From Sulfurimonas sp. UBA6792 (lineage in GTDB: Bacteria > Campylobacterota > Campylobacteria > Campylobacterales > Sulfurimonadaceae), in the NCBI GenBank assembly GCA_002452425.1, contig DKFQ01000065.1, positions 1-19,144 on the forward strand: a DNA stretch of 19,144 nt, read 5' to 3'. The notes beneath the pieces were generated by a model that saw nothing but the letters and a program-made list of their open reading frames with translations, was not told where the DNA came from and did not search any database. Of the stretch, positions 1-7,344 are shown in pieces. Within the stretch, counting starts at the first letter, position 1. Every line of letters starts with the position of its first letter. The translations under genes were made by a program, and so were the position numbers.

Positions 1-258
1 GAGGGCAAATGCACACTCCCCTACATCTACCTTTACCACGCACTAAATACAACAGAACAAGAGAGACTCCGCAGGCTTCATGCAAAAGTTTTAGACAAAG
101 AAGAGACGCTTTGGATAAAAGAGAAGATGCAAGAGCATAAAAGCATAGAAAAATCTTTTGCTTTAGCGCAAAAACTATCCAACGAAGCGATGCAAGCCGT
201 CAAAGAGGATGCAGGACTGATAGAAATTTTAGAAACCATGATAAAAAGAAGTTACTAA
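1..258 (+). CDS. Polyprenyl diphosphate synthase, C-terminal fragment (5' end outside window)
   Basis: An open frame runs from base 1 to a TAA at 256-258 and gives 85 residues. It begins with EGKCTLPYIYLY, which matches the GK(x)4P segment near the C-terminus of trans-polyprenyl (octaprenyl/heptaprenyl) diphosphate synthases; the rest is a charged helical tail. The two Asp-rich catalytic motifs would lie upstream and cannot be checked. Enzymes of this family build the isoprenoid tail of quinones by adding isopentenyl diphosphate to an allylic primer. The stop codon overlaps the hemA start by one base (TAATG), so the two are probably co-transcribed. The UbiD-type decarboxylase later in the same cluster fits a menaquinone-tail role. 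Chain length cannot be told from this fragment. Confidence 0.85.
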   Translation, partial: EGKCTLPYIYLYHALNTTEQERLRRLHAKVLDKEETLWIKEKMQEHKSIEKSFALAQKLSNEAMQAVKEDAGLIEILETMIKRSY

Positions 259-1562
259 TGCACTACTTAAACATAAGTTTTTCACATAAAAATTCAACGC
301 TTGAGATAAGAGAAAAACTCTCCTACAAAGATGAAAACGCCACAAAAGGGTGTTTGACAAAATTAAATGCGGGCGAAGCTATCAACGAATCCATCCTTAT
401 CTCTACATGCAACCGTATGGAAGTTTTTTGTAGTTGCAGCGATATTGCGGGGGCAACGCAGCATATTTTTGAGATGCTTGCGGCAAGATCGGGCATCTCT
501 ATCGAAGAGCTTGAGGGAAGAGCTGATATCTTTGATGACAGCAGTGCGATTCACCATCTCTTTAGCGTTGCATCCTCTCTTGACTCGATGGTTGTTGGTG
601 AAACACAAATCGCAGGACAGCTTAGAGACGCATTTCGTTTCTCTTATGACAACGGATTTAGTGGGCAAAAACTTGCACGTGCGATGCACCACGCTTTTAA
701 ATGTGCTGCAAAAGTAAGAAACGCAACAGATATCTCCTCAAAACCGGTCTCCATAGCAAGCGTTGCAGTTGCAAAACTCAAATCTGTTTTAGAGAGTGTT
801 GAGGGTAAAAAGGCTCTTGTTATTGGTGTTGGCGAAATGTCGGAGATAACGGCAAAACATCTTCTCTCAAGCGGAGCGGATGTTTATATCATGAACAGAA
901 CAGGAGAAAATGCCCAAAAACTCGCATATGATTGCGGTGCAAAAGTGCTAGAGTATAGCGAACTTGCAAATGCCATCAATGAGTTTGAGATTTTATTTAC
1001 CGCAACTTCTGCTCCAGAGCCTATTATCACTGATGAGATTATCAAATCATGTGATTTTGAGAGATACTGGTTTGATTTGGCTCTTCCACGAGACATCAAC
1101 TACCACAAAGGCGATAAAATCAACCTCTATGTGATAGATGATTTAAAAAGCATAGTAGATGAAAATATCGGGATTCGAGAAGATAGCGCGCGAAAAGCTC
1201 ACGGGATTATCGGCAGAAGTACGGTAGAGTTTTTTGAGTGGCTCAGCACGCTTAACATCGAGCCGATGATAAAAGAGATTTATCAAAAAGCCTTTGAAGC
1301 GGCGCAAATCGAGAGTGAGCGTGTTATCAAAAAAGGGTATATCCCAAAAGAGTATGAAGCGCAAGCAAAAAAGATGGCACAGCAGGCGATGAAACGTTTT
1401 TTACACCAAATGAGCTCTAAAATGCGCTCTGTTTCAGAGGAGTCAAAAGCTGACATGCTTACAAGTGCAGTACAGTTTTTGATACAAAAAGATAGAAGCG
1501 AGATGCCAGACAAATACAAGTGCGAACATGCATTAAACATCATAGAAGGAAAAACAAATTGA
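258..1562 (+). CDS. hemA: Glutamyl-tRNA reductase
   Basis: This 434-residue protein is a full-length glutamyl-tRNA reductase. It catalyses the NADPH-dependent reduction of glutamate on Glu-tRNA(Glu) to glutamate-1-semialdehyde, the first committed step of C5-pathway tetrapyrrole synthesis in the cytoplasm. The N-terminal catalytic domain shows STCNRMEVF with the expected nucleophilic Cys51, then SMVVGETQIAGQ (about residues 110-121). A Rossmann-like segment, KALVIGVGEMSEITAKHL (about 185-202), should bind NADPH, and the C-terminal third is the helical dimerisation region. The ATG at 258 shares its A with the preceding TAA. The 3' end overlaps the proS start by four bases (TTGA). hemC lies four genes downstream, so two haem-pathway steps share this cluster. 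Nothing is unusual in the protein itself. Confidence 0.97.
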   Translation: MHYLNISFSHKNSTLEIREKLSYKDENATKGCLTKLNAGEAINESILISTCNRMEVFCSCSDIAGATQHIFEMLAARSGISIEELEGRADIFDDSSAIHHLFSVASSLDSMVVGETQIAGQLRDAFRFSYDNGFSGQKLARAMHHAFKCAAKVRNATDISSKPVSIASVAVAKLKSVLESVEGKKALVIGVGEMSEITAKHLLSSGADVYIMNRTGENAQKLAYDCGAKVLEYSELANAINEFEILFTATSAPEPIITDEIIKSCDFERYWFDLALPRDINYHKGDKINLYVIDDLKSIVDENIGIREDSARKAHGIIGRSTVEFFEWLSTLNIEPMIKEIYQKAFEAAQIESERVIKKGYIPKEYEAQAKKMAQQAMKRFLHQMSSKMRSVSEESKADMLTSAVQFLIQKDRSEMPDKYKCEHALNIIEGKTN

Positions 1563-2866
1563 GAAGAAGTAGAGCTTTTATTCCCACAGCAAAAGAGGCG
1601 CCCTCTGATGCAACACTGCCAAGCCACAAGTTTTTGGTAAGAGGCGGTTTTATCAACCAGCAGGGTGCCGGACTTTACAACTTTATGCCACTTGGCAAGA
1701 TTGTTTTGGAGAAAATCAGAGCTATTGTCAAAGAGGAGCTAGACCGTGCAGGTTGCCAAGAGGTACAGCTTAGTTTTGTCACACCTATAGGATTATGGGA
1801 GAGAAGCGGTCGTTCTGAAGCTATGGGTAAAGAGATGCTCCGCATCCATGACAGACATGAAAACGAGTTTGTACTTAGCCCGACAAATGAAGAAGCTATG
1901 GTGGAGATGGTAAAAAACAGAGTGACCAGCTACAAAGATTTGCCGCTTAACCTCTACCAGATAAACACAAAGTTCCGTGATGAAGCAAGACCGAGATATG
2001 GATTGATGCGTGGTAGGGAATTTTTAATGAAAGACGGCTACTCTTTCCACTCAAGTACCCAAGATATGGTGCGAGAGTTTGACCTTATGGAAGAGACTTA
2101 CAAAAAGATTTTCACAAGACTTGGACTTGACTTTAGAGTAGTTGCGGCAGATAGCGGTGCAATCGGCGGAGAGGGAAGCAAAGAGTTTCACGTTTTGGCA
2201 AACAGCGGTGAAGATACGCTTGTCGTATGCGAGGCGTGCGAGTACGGCGCAAATATCGAGACGATTTATGAGAGCGAAGAGGAGATTGATGCACTTAAAG
2301 CAAAATCTTACGAGGAGCTTCAAGAGCTAAAAATTGATAAAAAATGCTCTTGCGGTGCGGCACTTCACTTCAAAAAAGGGATAGAAGTCGGGCATATTTT
2401 TCAGTTAGGTACTAAGTATTCTGCACCGCTTGAAGCACATTTTAATGATGAAAACGGCAGAGCAAAACCTTTTGAGATGGCGACATTTGGCATAGGTGTG
2501 AGCAGACTTGTAGCGGCAGTTATCGAGCAAAACCACGATGAAGACGGGTGTATATGGACAAAAGCAACTGCTCCGTATGTGGTAAATATCATGGTTTCAA
2601 ACATTAAAGATGAAGCTCAAATGCAATTAGGCGAAGAGCTTTATGCGAGACTTAAAAACTCTGGAGTCGATGTAATACTTGATGATTCTAAAGAGCGATT
2701 TGGTTTTAAGATGAAAGATGCGGAACTCATTGGTTTTCCATACACTATCATCATCGGAAAAGAGCTTGAAAACGGTATGGTGCAGGTTTACGAGAGACGC
2801 ACAAAAGAGACATTGTCTATTGATGCCAAAACCGTTTACGGCAAGATTGTGGAGCTTCTCTCTTAA
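1559..2866 (+). CDS. proS: Prolyl-tRNA synthetase, short form without the INS editing domain
   Basis: Class II prolyl-tRNA synthetase, charging tRNA(Pro) with proline. I place the start at TTG 1559, overlapping the hemA stop by four bases, because MRRSRAFIPTAKEAPSDATL is the normal family N-terminus and AGGA at 1547-1550 sits 8 bases upstream; the open frame extends back to an ATG at 1520 inside hemA, but those residues do not look like ProS. The product is then 435 residues. Motif 1 lies around residues 36-53, the SPTNEEA loop at 107-113, motif 2 at about 139-164 (FRDEARPRYGLMRGREF), and motif 3 at about 311-324 (GIGVSRLVAAVIEQ), followed by the anticodon-binding domain. The bacterial long form is about 570 residues. 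Here the roughly 180-residue INS editing domain is replaced by about 50 residues carrying Cys224, Cys227, Cys263 and Cys265, a possible metal ribbon. Reading frame and flanking motifs are intact, so this is not a broken gene. Confidence 0.95.
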   Translation: MRRSRAFIPTAKEAPSDATLPSHKFLVRGGFINQQGAGLYNFMPLGKIVLEKIRAIVKEELDRAGCQEVQLSFVTPIGLWERSGRSEAMGKEMLRIHDRHENEFVLSPTNEEAMVEMVKNRVTSYKDLPLNLYQINTKFRDEARPRYGLMRGREFLMKDGYSFHSSTQDMVREFDLMEETYKKIFTRLGLDFRVVAADSGAIGGEGSKEFHVLANSGEDTLVVCEACEYGANIETIYESEEEIDALKAKSYEELQELKIDKKCSCGAALHFKKGIEVGHIFQLGTKYSAPLEAHFNDENGRAKPFEMATFGIGVSRLVAAVIEQNHDEDGCIWTKATAPYVVNIMVSNIKDEAQMQLGEELYARLKNSGVDVILDDSKERFGFKMKDAELIGFPYTIIIGKELENGMVQVYERRTKETLSIDAKTVYGKIVELLS

Positions 2867-3279
2867 TGCTCTATTTTTTGATTTATCTTTTTTTTGAAGT
2901 GCTTGTTTCTGTCAACATCTCTTCAGCTATCGGCGGATTGGCAACTTTTTTTGAGATAATTTTTAGCGCATTTTTAGGTTTTGCTATACTTGCAAATTTC
3001 CGTACAACTTTAAGAGAAAATTTGATGGCAGTCTCTTATAGCACTATAGATTTAAACGAGCTTCAAAGACTTAATCTTTTTACAATCGTTGGTGCTATCT
3101 TGCTTATCGTTCCGGGTTTTTTGACGGATATTATAGGTATTTTACTCCAGTTTAGCGTATTTACGTCTATGCTTGTTAATCGTTATGATGTAAAATCAAA
3201 GTATAAAAAATATAACAAAGAAAAGGATAGTGATGTCATTGATGTTGAAATTATTAGCGACAATTCTCATACTAAGTAG
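2866..3279 (+). CDS. fxsA: FxsA-family membrane protein
   Basis: A 137-residue hydrophobic protein resembling the FxsA family of small cytoplasmic-membrane proteins; the E. coli member was named for its effect on F-plasmid exclusion of phage T7. It starts with MLYFLIYLFFEVLVSV and has an N-terminal membrane segment, a second around residues 25-45, and a third covering the family signature PGFLTDIIG near 85-93, then a basic and acidic cytoplasmic tail. The ATG shares one base with the proS TAA, with GGAG at 2851-2854 as a ribosome site. The 3' end overlaps the next gene by about 47 bases in another frame, suggesting translational coupling. A gene of this type sits between proS and hemC in C. 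jejuni too, as far as I recall. Molecular function in this lineage is unknown. Confidence 0.8.
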   Translation: MLYFLIYLFFEVLVSVNISSAIGGLATFFEIIFSAFLGFAILANFRTTLRENLMAVSYSTIDLNELQRLNLFTIVGAILLIVPGFLTDIIGILLQFSVFTSMLVNRYDVKSKYKKYNKEKDSDVIDVEIISDNSHTK

Positions 3280-4063
3280 TTTTTTACGAGCAGATGCTTC
3301 GAGTGAGCAAGTTGAGGGTTTTTTAAAGAAGATGTTTGCGGGAAACCAAAGCATAAAGTCACTTAAACTCAAAGTTACTAACGTGACTGATGTCAAAGGG
3401 CATGATGATTGGAAGGCTTACTATGTTGAGTTTGACGCAATTTTAAAAAAGGATGGGCGACAGGTTGTTCAAAAAATGGTTTGGTTCTCTAATGGTGAGG
3501 TTATCGCAAAAGAGATTTTTGACTTAGAACAAGCAAAAGATATGAACGAGATGGTCTCATTGCCGATGAAACCTGAGCATTACAAGAAAGAGAATCTTAT
3601 CTATGGAAATGAAAACGCAAAGTACAAGATAGCTATTTTTTCAGACCCACTATGCCCATTTTGCAAAACTTTTGTTCCTGAAGCATTGGAGTATATGAAA
3701 AAAGAGCCAAATAAATTTGCCATTTACTACTACCATTTTCCACTAGAATCGCTCCATCCAGCAGCAGTCGAACTTGTAAAAGCGGCAATAGCGCTTGAAC
3801 TAAAAGGTGCAAAAGATGTTGTACTCAACCTTTACAAAGTCAACGTAAATCCTAAAGAGAGATCAAATGAAAAAATTTTAGAAGAGTTCAACAAAGTGAT
3901 GCACTCTAACATCCAACCTTTTGAGCTTCTCTCAAAAGAGGTATCAGAGCATCTGCAAAGTGATTTAAAGATAGCTGACTCACTTATGGTAAATGGCACT
4001 CCGACTCTGTTTTTTGACGGTGTGATAGATAGAACAAAAATGAAATATAAAGAGGCAAAATAG
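3233..4063 (+). CDS. Periplasmic DsbA/DsbC-like thiol:disulfide oxidoreductase
   Basis: From ATG 3233 the protein has 276 residues. This start is preferred over GTG 3230 and ATG 3242 because AAGGA at 3223-3227 sits five bases upstream. Residues 1 to about 21 form a Sec signal peptide (MSLMLKLLATILILSSFLRA, then DA), so the enzyme should act in the periplasm. Residues of about 25-115 form an N-terminal domain that could serve dimerisation, as in DsbC/DsbG or HP0231-type proteins. A thioredoxin fold follows with FSDPLCPFCKTF, whose active site CPFC is Cys141-Cys144, and the expected cis-proline in NGTPTLFFDG (Pro257). Thioredoxin-fold Dsb proteins make or isomerise disulfides or deliver reductant for cytochrome c maturation; which applies cannot be read from sequence. 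It overlaps fxsA by 47 bases and abuts hemC. Confidence 0.85.
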   Translation: MSLMLKLLATILILSSFLRADASSEQVEGFLKKMFAGNQSIKSLKLKVTNVTDVKGHDDWKAYYVEFDAILKKDGRQVVQKMVWFSNGEVIAKEIFDLEQAKDMNEMVSLPMKPEHYKKENLIYGNENAKYKIAIFSDPLCPFCKTFVPEALEYMKKEPNKFAIYYYHFPLESLHPAAVELVKAAIALELKGAKDVVLNLYKVNVNPKERSNEKILEEFNKVMHSNIQPFELLSKEVSEHLQSDLKIADSLMVNGTPTLFFDGVIDRTKMKYKEAK

Positions 4064-5005
4064 ATGAAAAAATTAGTTATAGCAACAAGAGGATCACAAC
4101 TGGCACTTTGGCAGTCAAACCATATCAAAGCTGTTTTAGAGGAGCAAAATCCAGGGCTTGAGGTTTCACTTAATGTTATCGTTACAACGGGAGACCGCAT
4201 ACAAGACAAAGCACTCTCAAAGATAGGCGGCAAAGGTCTTTTTCTAAAAGAGCTTGAAGAGGCGATGCTTCGTGGCGAGGCGCAAATCGCTGTGCACTCA
4301 CTCAAAGATGTTCCGACGGTTATGCCTGATGGTTTGCTCCTTGCGGCTATTACTGAGAGAGAAGATGCAAGAGATGCGCTTTTGTCTGAAAAATATACCA
4401 ACATTGATGCACTTCCACAAGGTGCCGTTGTAGGTACATCATCACTCCGCCGTCGTATGCAGATACAAAAATTGCGTCCAGATTTGATTATCAAAGATTT
4501 AAGAGGCAATGTTGACACACGTATCAGAAAACTAAAAGAGGGTGAGTTTGATGCTATTATTTTGGCATCTGCAGGTATTAACCGTCTCTCTCTTTTAGAT
4601 ACAGTTAAGCATGTTTACCCGATTTCTCTTGAAGAGATGGTGCCTTCCATGGGGCAGGGAGCTTTGGGAATTGAAGCGGTAAATGACCCAGAAGTGCTTA
4701 AAATCATAGCATGTCTTGAAGATGAGTACAGCAGAATTGAGACGACTATTGAGAGAGATTTTGTCGATGAGCTTCAAGGCGGATGTCAAGTGCCAATAGG
4801 CGTAAATGCGACAGTTTTAGAAGATGGAAACATCAGCATAAGAGCGACTTTGGGTCTTCCTGATGGTACGGAGATGTTAAGCGATATGAAAACTGCATCT
4901 AAGAGAGGGTATGAAAGCATCGGTAGAGAGATAGCAGCAGAGTTTATCGCAAAGGGAGCAAAAGAGCTTCTTGTGCGTGCTGAAGCTATGATGGAAAATA
5001 AATAA
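4064..5005 (+). CDS. hemC: Porphobilinogen deaminase (hydroxymethylbilane synthase)
   Basis: A full-length 313-residue enzyme that condenses four porphobilinogen units into hydroxymethylbilane, the linear precursor of uroporphyrinogen III, haem and sirohaem. Family landmarks occur in order: ATRGSQLALWQ (7-17), TTGDRIQDKALSKIGGKGLF (41-60), HSLKDVP with the catalytic-type Asp82, VGTSSLRR (123-130), LRGNVDTR (146-153), and ELQGGCQVPIG, whose Cys241 should carry the dipyrromethane cofactor. The ATG directly follows the preceding TAG, with AGAGG at 4051-4055 as ribosome site. The ubiD-type gene begins two bases after its stop. Sharing a cluster with hemA suggests coordinated tetrapyrrole supply, although other haem genes are absent from the window. 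Nothing anomalous is visible. Confidence 0.97.
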   Translation: MKKLVIATRGSQLALWQSNHIKAVLEEQNPGLEVSLNVIVTTGDRIQDKALSKIGGKGLFLKELEEAMLRGEAQIAVHSLKDVPTVMPDGLLLAAITEREDARDALLSEKYTNIDALPQGAVVGTSSLRRRMQIQKLRPDLIIKDLRGNVDTRIRKLKEGEFDAIILASAGINRLSLLDTVKHVYPISLEEMVPSMGQGALGIEAVNDPEVLKIIACLEDEYSRIETTIERDFVDELQGGCQVPIGVNATVLEDGNISIRATLGLPDGTEMLSDMKTASKRGYESIGREIAAEFIAKGAKELLVRAEAMMENK

Positions 5006-5007
5006 AT

Positions 5008-6825
5008 ATGCAAAAAACAGTTGAGCTACTGAGAAAAAATGATGAGTTAAGAGTAATCGAGCAGGAGCTTGATATCTACCTTGAAATCCCTCATTTAGCC
5101 TATGCAGAGGTAAAGAAAAAAGATGGTGGTAAAGCGCTTCTCTTTACCAACGTTGTCGATAAAAAAAGTGGCAAAAAGTTTGAAGAAAATATTTTGATGA
5201 ATGTTTTTGGGTCGTATAGACGCTGTGAACTCCTTTTTGGACGCACCATAGAGTCTGTGGCTGATGAGATTACAAAGCTTCTTCACATGAAGATGCCTGC
5301 TGGTTTTTTCAACAAACTCTCTATGGCAAGTGAGCTTTTTTCACTCAAAAATATCTTTCCAAAACGCACAAACATGAAAGCTTCATGTCAACAAATTCGA
5401 TATCTCGATGATGCAGTTGACCTTTACAAAATCCCTGTACTCACGACATGGGAACAAGATGGTGGTCCTTTTATCACGATGGGGCAGACTTATACACAAA
5501 GTCTTGATGGCGAGATGGTAAATGTCGGGATGTATAGACTTCAGATTTACGATAAAAACCATCTGGGACTTCACTGGCAGATTCATAAAGACTCTTCGCA
5601 CTTTTTTGACCAGTACCAAAAGGCGGGTAAAAAGATGCCCGTAACCATTGCTATCGGCGGAGACCCGCTCTACACTTGGTGTGCAACAGCGCCACTTCCT
5701 TATGGTGTTAATGAGCTTTTGATGTACGGGCTTATCAAAAAAGAGAACGCTAAACTTGTCAAATCCCTTACAAATCCGCTCTATATTCCCCATGATGTTG
5801 ACTACGTTATCGAGGGATGGGTGGACACGGCAGAGATGCGTATAGAGGGACCTTTTGGAGACCATACGGGTTACTATACACTTGAAGAACCTTATCCAGT
5901 GCTTGAAGTAAGTGCCATCACTATGAAAAAAGAGCGAACTTATCTAGCGACAGTTGTAGGCAAACCGCCGCTTGAAGATAAGTATATGGGCTGGGCGACA
6001 GGAAAGATATTTTTCCCACTCTTAAAAACAACAGCTCCAGATTTGCTTGACTACCATATGCCAGAGAATTGCGGGTTTCATAATCTTATCTTGGCAAAGA
6101 TGCAGCCACTTTATAAAGGGCACGCAAAGCAGTTTATGCATGCCTTTTGGGGTGCAGGGCAGATGAGTTTTGTAAAACATGCTATTTTTCTGGATGAAAA
6201 AGCTCCAAATTTGGAGAGTTATGAGGTGTTGAGTGCTTATATTCTTGATAGATTTACACCGAAGTCTCTTTATATCACCGATGGGATTTTAGATGCACTT
6301 GACCACTCTTCTCCAGAAGCACTAGTTGGCGGTAAGCTAGGCATCGATGCAACAGCAGCAAACAAAGTGGAAGCGCCAAATCTTTTAGGAGATGAAGAGT
6401 TGCTTCAAAAGATTCAAGAACTTATCCCTGACGCGCTAACTTTGCATCAGTTTATGCGAAGAACAAAAAACCCAATCACTGTAATAGCAATTCGAAAAAC
6501 AAAAAATGCGAAAAACTACTTTGATGCCCTTCTTCCTTTAAGTATGCATCTGCGGGTTGTTGTTTTTGTAGATGCTTTTAAAAATGACATTCATAACGCC
6601 TATATGCTTCTGTGGAGAGTGACGAACAATATGGACGCCATGAGAGATGTTTTTATCTCTGGTCTTATGGTTGGAGTCGATGGAACAAATAAAAATGCAC
6701 TCGATGGATTTGAGCGTAGATGGCCTGATGATGTTGAGTGTACACCAAGTGTTGTAGAATCGCTCAAAAGTAAAGGCGTGTGGGATTTGAGTGAAAACTT
6801 GTATGAAAAGTTTCAATTAACGTGA
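5008..6825 (+). CDS. ubiD: UbiD-family decarboxylase, probably of menaquinone (futalosine) synthesis
   Basis: A 605-residue UbiD-family (de)carboxylase, an enzyme class using prenylated FMN made by a UbiX partner. Recognisable family blocks are NVGMYRLQIYDKNHLGLHWQ (172-191), HKDSSHFFDQY (193-203), AIGGDPLYTW (215-224), the acidic active-site block EGPFGDHTGYY (280-290), and ILDRFTPKSLYITDG near 410-425. At about 600 residues it is longer than E. coli UbiD (about 500) and matches the SCO4490-like subgroup tied to futalosine-pathway menaquinone synthesis, where the enzyme is called MqnL and removes the carboxyl of prenylated dihydroxynaphthoate. Campylobacterota use menaquinone by that route, so this role is likely but inferred from family and lineage. 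It is the last gene before an 81-base gap; I see no convincing terminator after it. Confidence 0.9.
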   Translation: MQKTVELLRKNDELRVIEQELDIYLEIPHLAYAEVKKKDGGKALLFTNVVDKKSGKKFEENILMNVFGSYRRCELLFGRTIESVADEITKLLHMKMPAGFFNKLSMASELFSLKNIFPKRTNMKASCQQIRYLDDAVDLYKIPVLTTWEQDGGPFITMGQTYTQSLDGEMVNVGMYRLQIYDKNHLGLHWQIHKDSSHFFDQYQKAGKKMPVTIAIGGDPLYTWCATAPLPYGVNELLMYGLIKKENAKLVKSLTNPLYIPHDVDYVIEGWVDTAEMRIEGPFGDHTGYYTLEEPYPVLEVSAITMKKERTYLATVVGKPPLEDKYMGWATGKIFFPLLKTTAPDLLDYHMPENCGFHNLILAKMQPLYKGHAKQFMHAFWGAGQMSFVKHAIFLDEKAPNLESYEVLSAYILDRFTPKSLYITDGILDALDHSSPEALVGGKLGIDATAANKVEAPNLLGDEELLQKIQELIPDALTLHQFMRRTKNPITVIAIRKTKNAKNYFDALLPLSMHLRVVVFVDAFKNDIHNAYMLLWRVTNNMDAMRDVFISGLMVGVDGTNKNALDGFERRWPDDVECTPSVVESLKSKGVWDLSENLYEKFQLT

Positions 6826-6849
6826 TTTAATATCATTTTAAAAGATTCT

Positions 6850-6870
6850 AAGGTTCGTATAATAAAGTGT
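6850..6870 (+). promoter_or_regulatory. Candidate promoter for the small cytochrome gene
   Basis: The 81-base gap after the UbiD-type gene contains a perfect TATAAT at 6858-6863 within AT-rich DNA, about 44 bases before the next ATG. The downstream AAGGG at 6894-6898 is a well-placed ribosome site. Campylobacterota promoters often lack a clear -35 box, and I see none here. Other AT-rich -10-like strings (around 6878 and 6888) could serve instead. Confidence 0.35.
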
Positions 6871-6906
6871 AATGTAATATAAGCAATTATTATAAGGGTT
6901 AAGCAT

Positions 6907-7248
6907 ATGAATAAATTTTTAATTTCTGTTTTATCTCTGTCGATTTTTGCATCTTGTGCGTTGGATGCAGCTGTTTACAAAGGACAAAATGAGTTTGTCA
7001 AGAAATGTGTCAAATGTCATAAAGCTGGTCAAGCTTTTGTTGCCACGAAGAAAAAAAAAGAGTGGAATAGCATTATGAAAAATAAAGGTGAAAAACTTAT
7101 TGAGATGCATTTGCAAAGCAAAGAGGCAGATGCAGAGCCTTCTCGTGAATATTTTGAGAGCAAAGATTTTTCAAAAACATCTAAACATCTCAAGGATTTT
7201 TTACTTGAGTATGCAAGCGACAGCGGCAACGTTCCTGCTTGTAACTAA
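6907..7248 (+). CDS. Small exported monohaem c-type cytochrome-like protein
   Basis: A 113-residue protein with an N-terminal signal sequence (MNKFLISVLSLSIFASCALD, then AA) and a single haem c binding motif KCVKCH: Cys34, Cys37, with His38 as proximal ligand. It should be exported, haem-loaded, and act as a periplasmic electron carrier. The distal ligand is not obvious; Met57 and Met67 are candidates. The region after the haem motif is rich in Lys and Glu, and the C-terminus ends GNVPACN, adding a fourth cysteine. Cys17 lies in a weak lipobox-like context (FASC), so a lipoprotein is possible but less likely. ATG 6907 has AAGGG eight bases upstream. It appears to be a single-gene unit between the cofactor cluster and argH. 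No specific family name is claimed. Confidence 0.8.
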   Translation: MNKFLISVLSLSIFASCALDAAVYKGQNEFVKKCVKCHKAGQAFVATKKKKEWNSIMKNKGEKLIEMHLQSKEADAEPSREYFESKDFSKTSKHLKDFLLEYASDSGNVPACN

Positions 7249-7264
7249 ACCATCTTCTTTTTGT

Positions 7265-7284
7265 AAGATAGAAATTTCTATCTT
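7265..7284 (+). repeat. 20-bp perfect palindrome between the cytochrome gene and argH
   Basis: Bases 7265-7284 read identically on both strands: AAGATAGA, AATT, TCTATCTT. As RNA it could form an 8-bp stem with a 4-base loop 16 bases after the cytochrome stop, but a T-run does not follow, so it would be a poor intrinsic terminator. It lies about 30 bases upstream of the argH -10-like element, so a dimeric regulator's operator is the alternative. It does not resemble the E. coli ArgR box. Confidence 0.6.
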
Positions 7285-7305
7285 GCCACCCCATTTTATA
7301 TAAAG

Positions 7306-7324
7306 ATTGGCTAAAATACGAAAC
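7306..7324 (+). promoter_or_regulatory. Candidate argH promoter
   Basis: TAAAAT at 7312-7317 would give a transcript start near 7324 and a leader of roughly 20 bases containing GGAG at 7336-7339 before the argH ATG. The upstream segment TTTTATATAAAG is AT-rich, as usual for this group. No -35 match is obvious. Confidence 0.35.
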
Positions 7325-7344
7325 TTTTTCATATTGGAGAACTC

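Noticed and set aside
1520..1558. Upstream ATG extending ProS by 13 residues
   Set aside because: The added residues are read from hemA in another frame, do not resemble ProS N-termini, and the TTG at 1559 has a better ribosome site.
3230..3232. GTG start for the thiol oxidoreductase
   Set aside because: ATG follows immediately at 3233 with AAGGA five bases upstream, a better spacing and start codon.
3832..4518. Long minus-strand open frame of 228 codons opposite the oxidoreductase and hemC
   Set aside because: It is rich in Ser and Leu with low-complexity composition, matches no family I know, and lies wholly opposite two well-supported genes.
5383..5865. 160-codon minus-strand open frame opposite the UbiD-type gene
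   Set aside because: It is an antisense shadow of a conserved coding region, without a plausible start context or recognisable motif.
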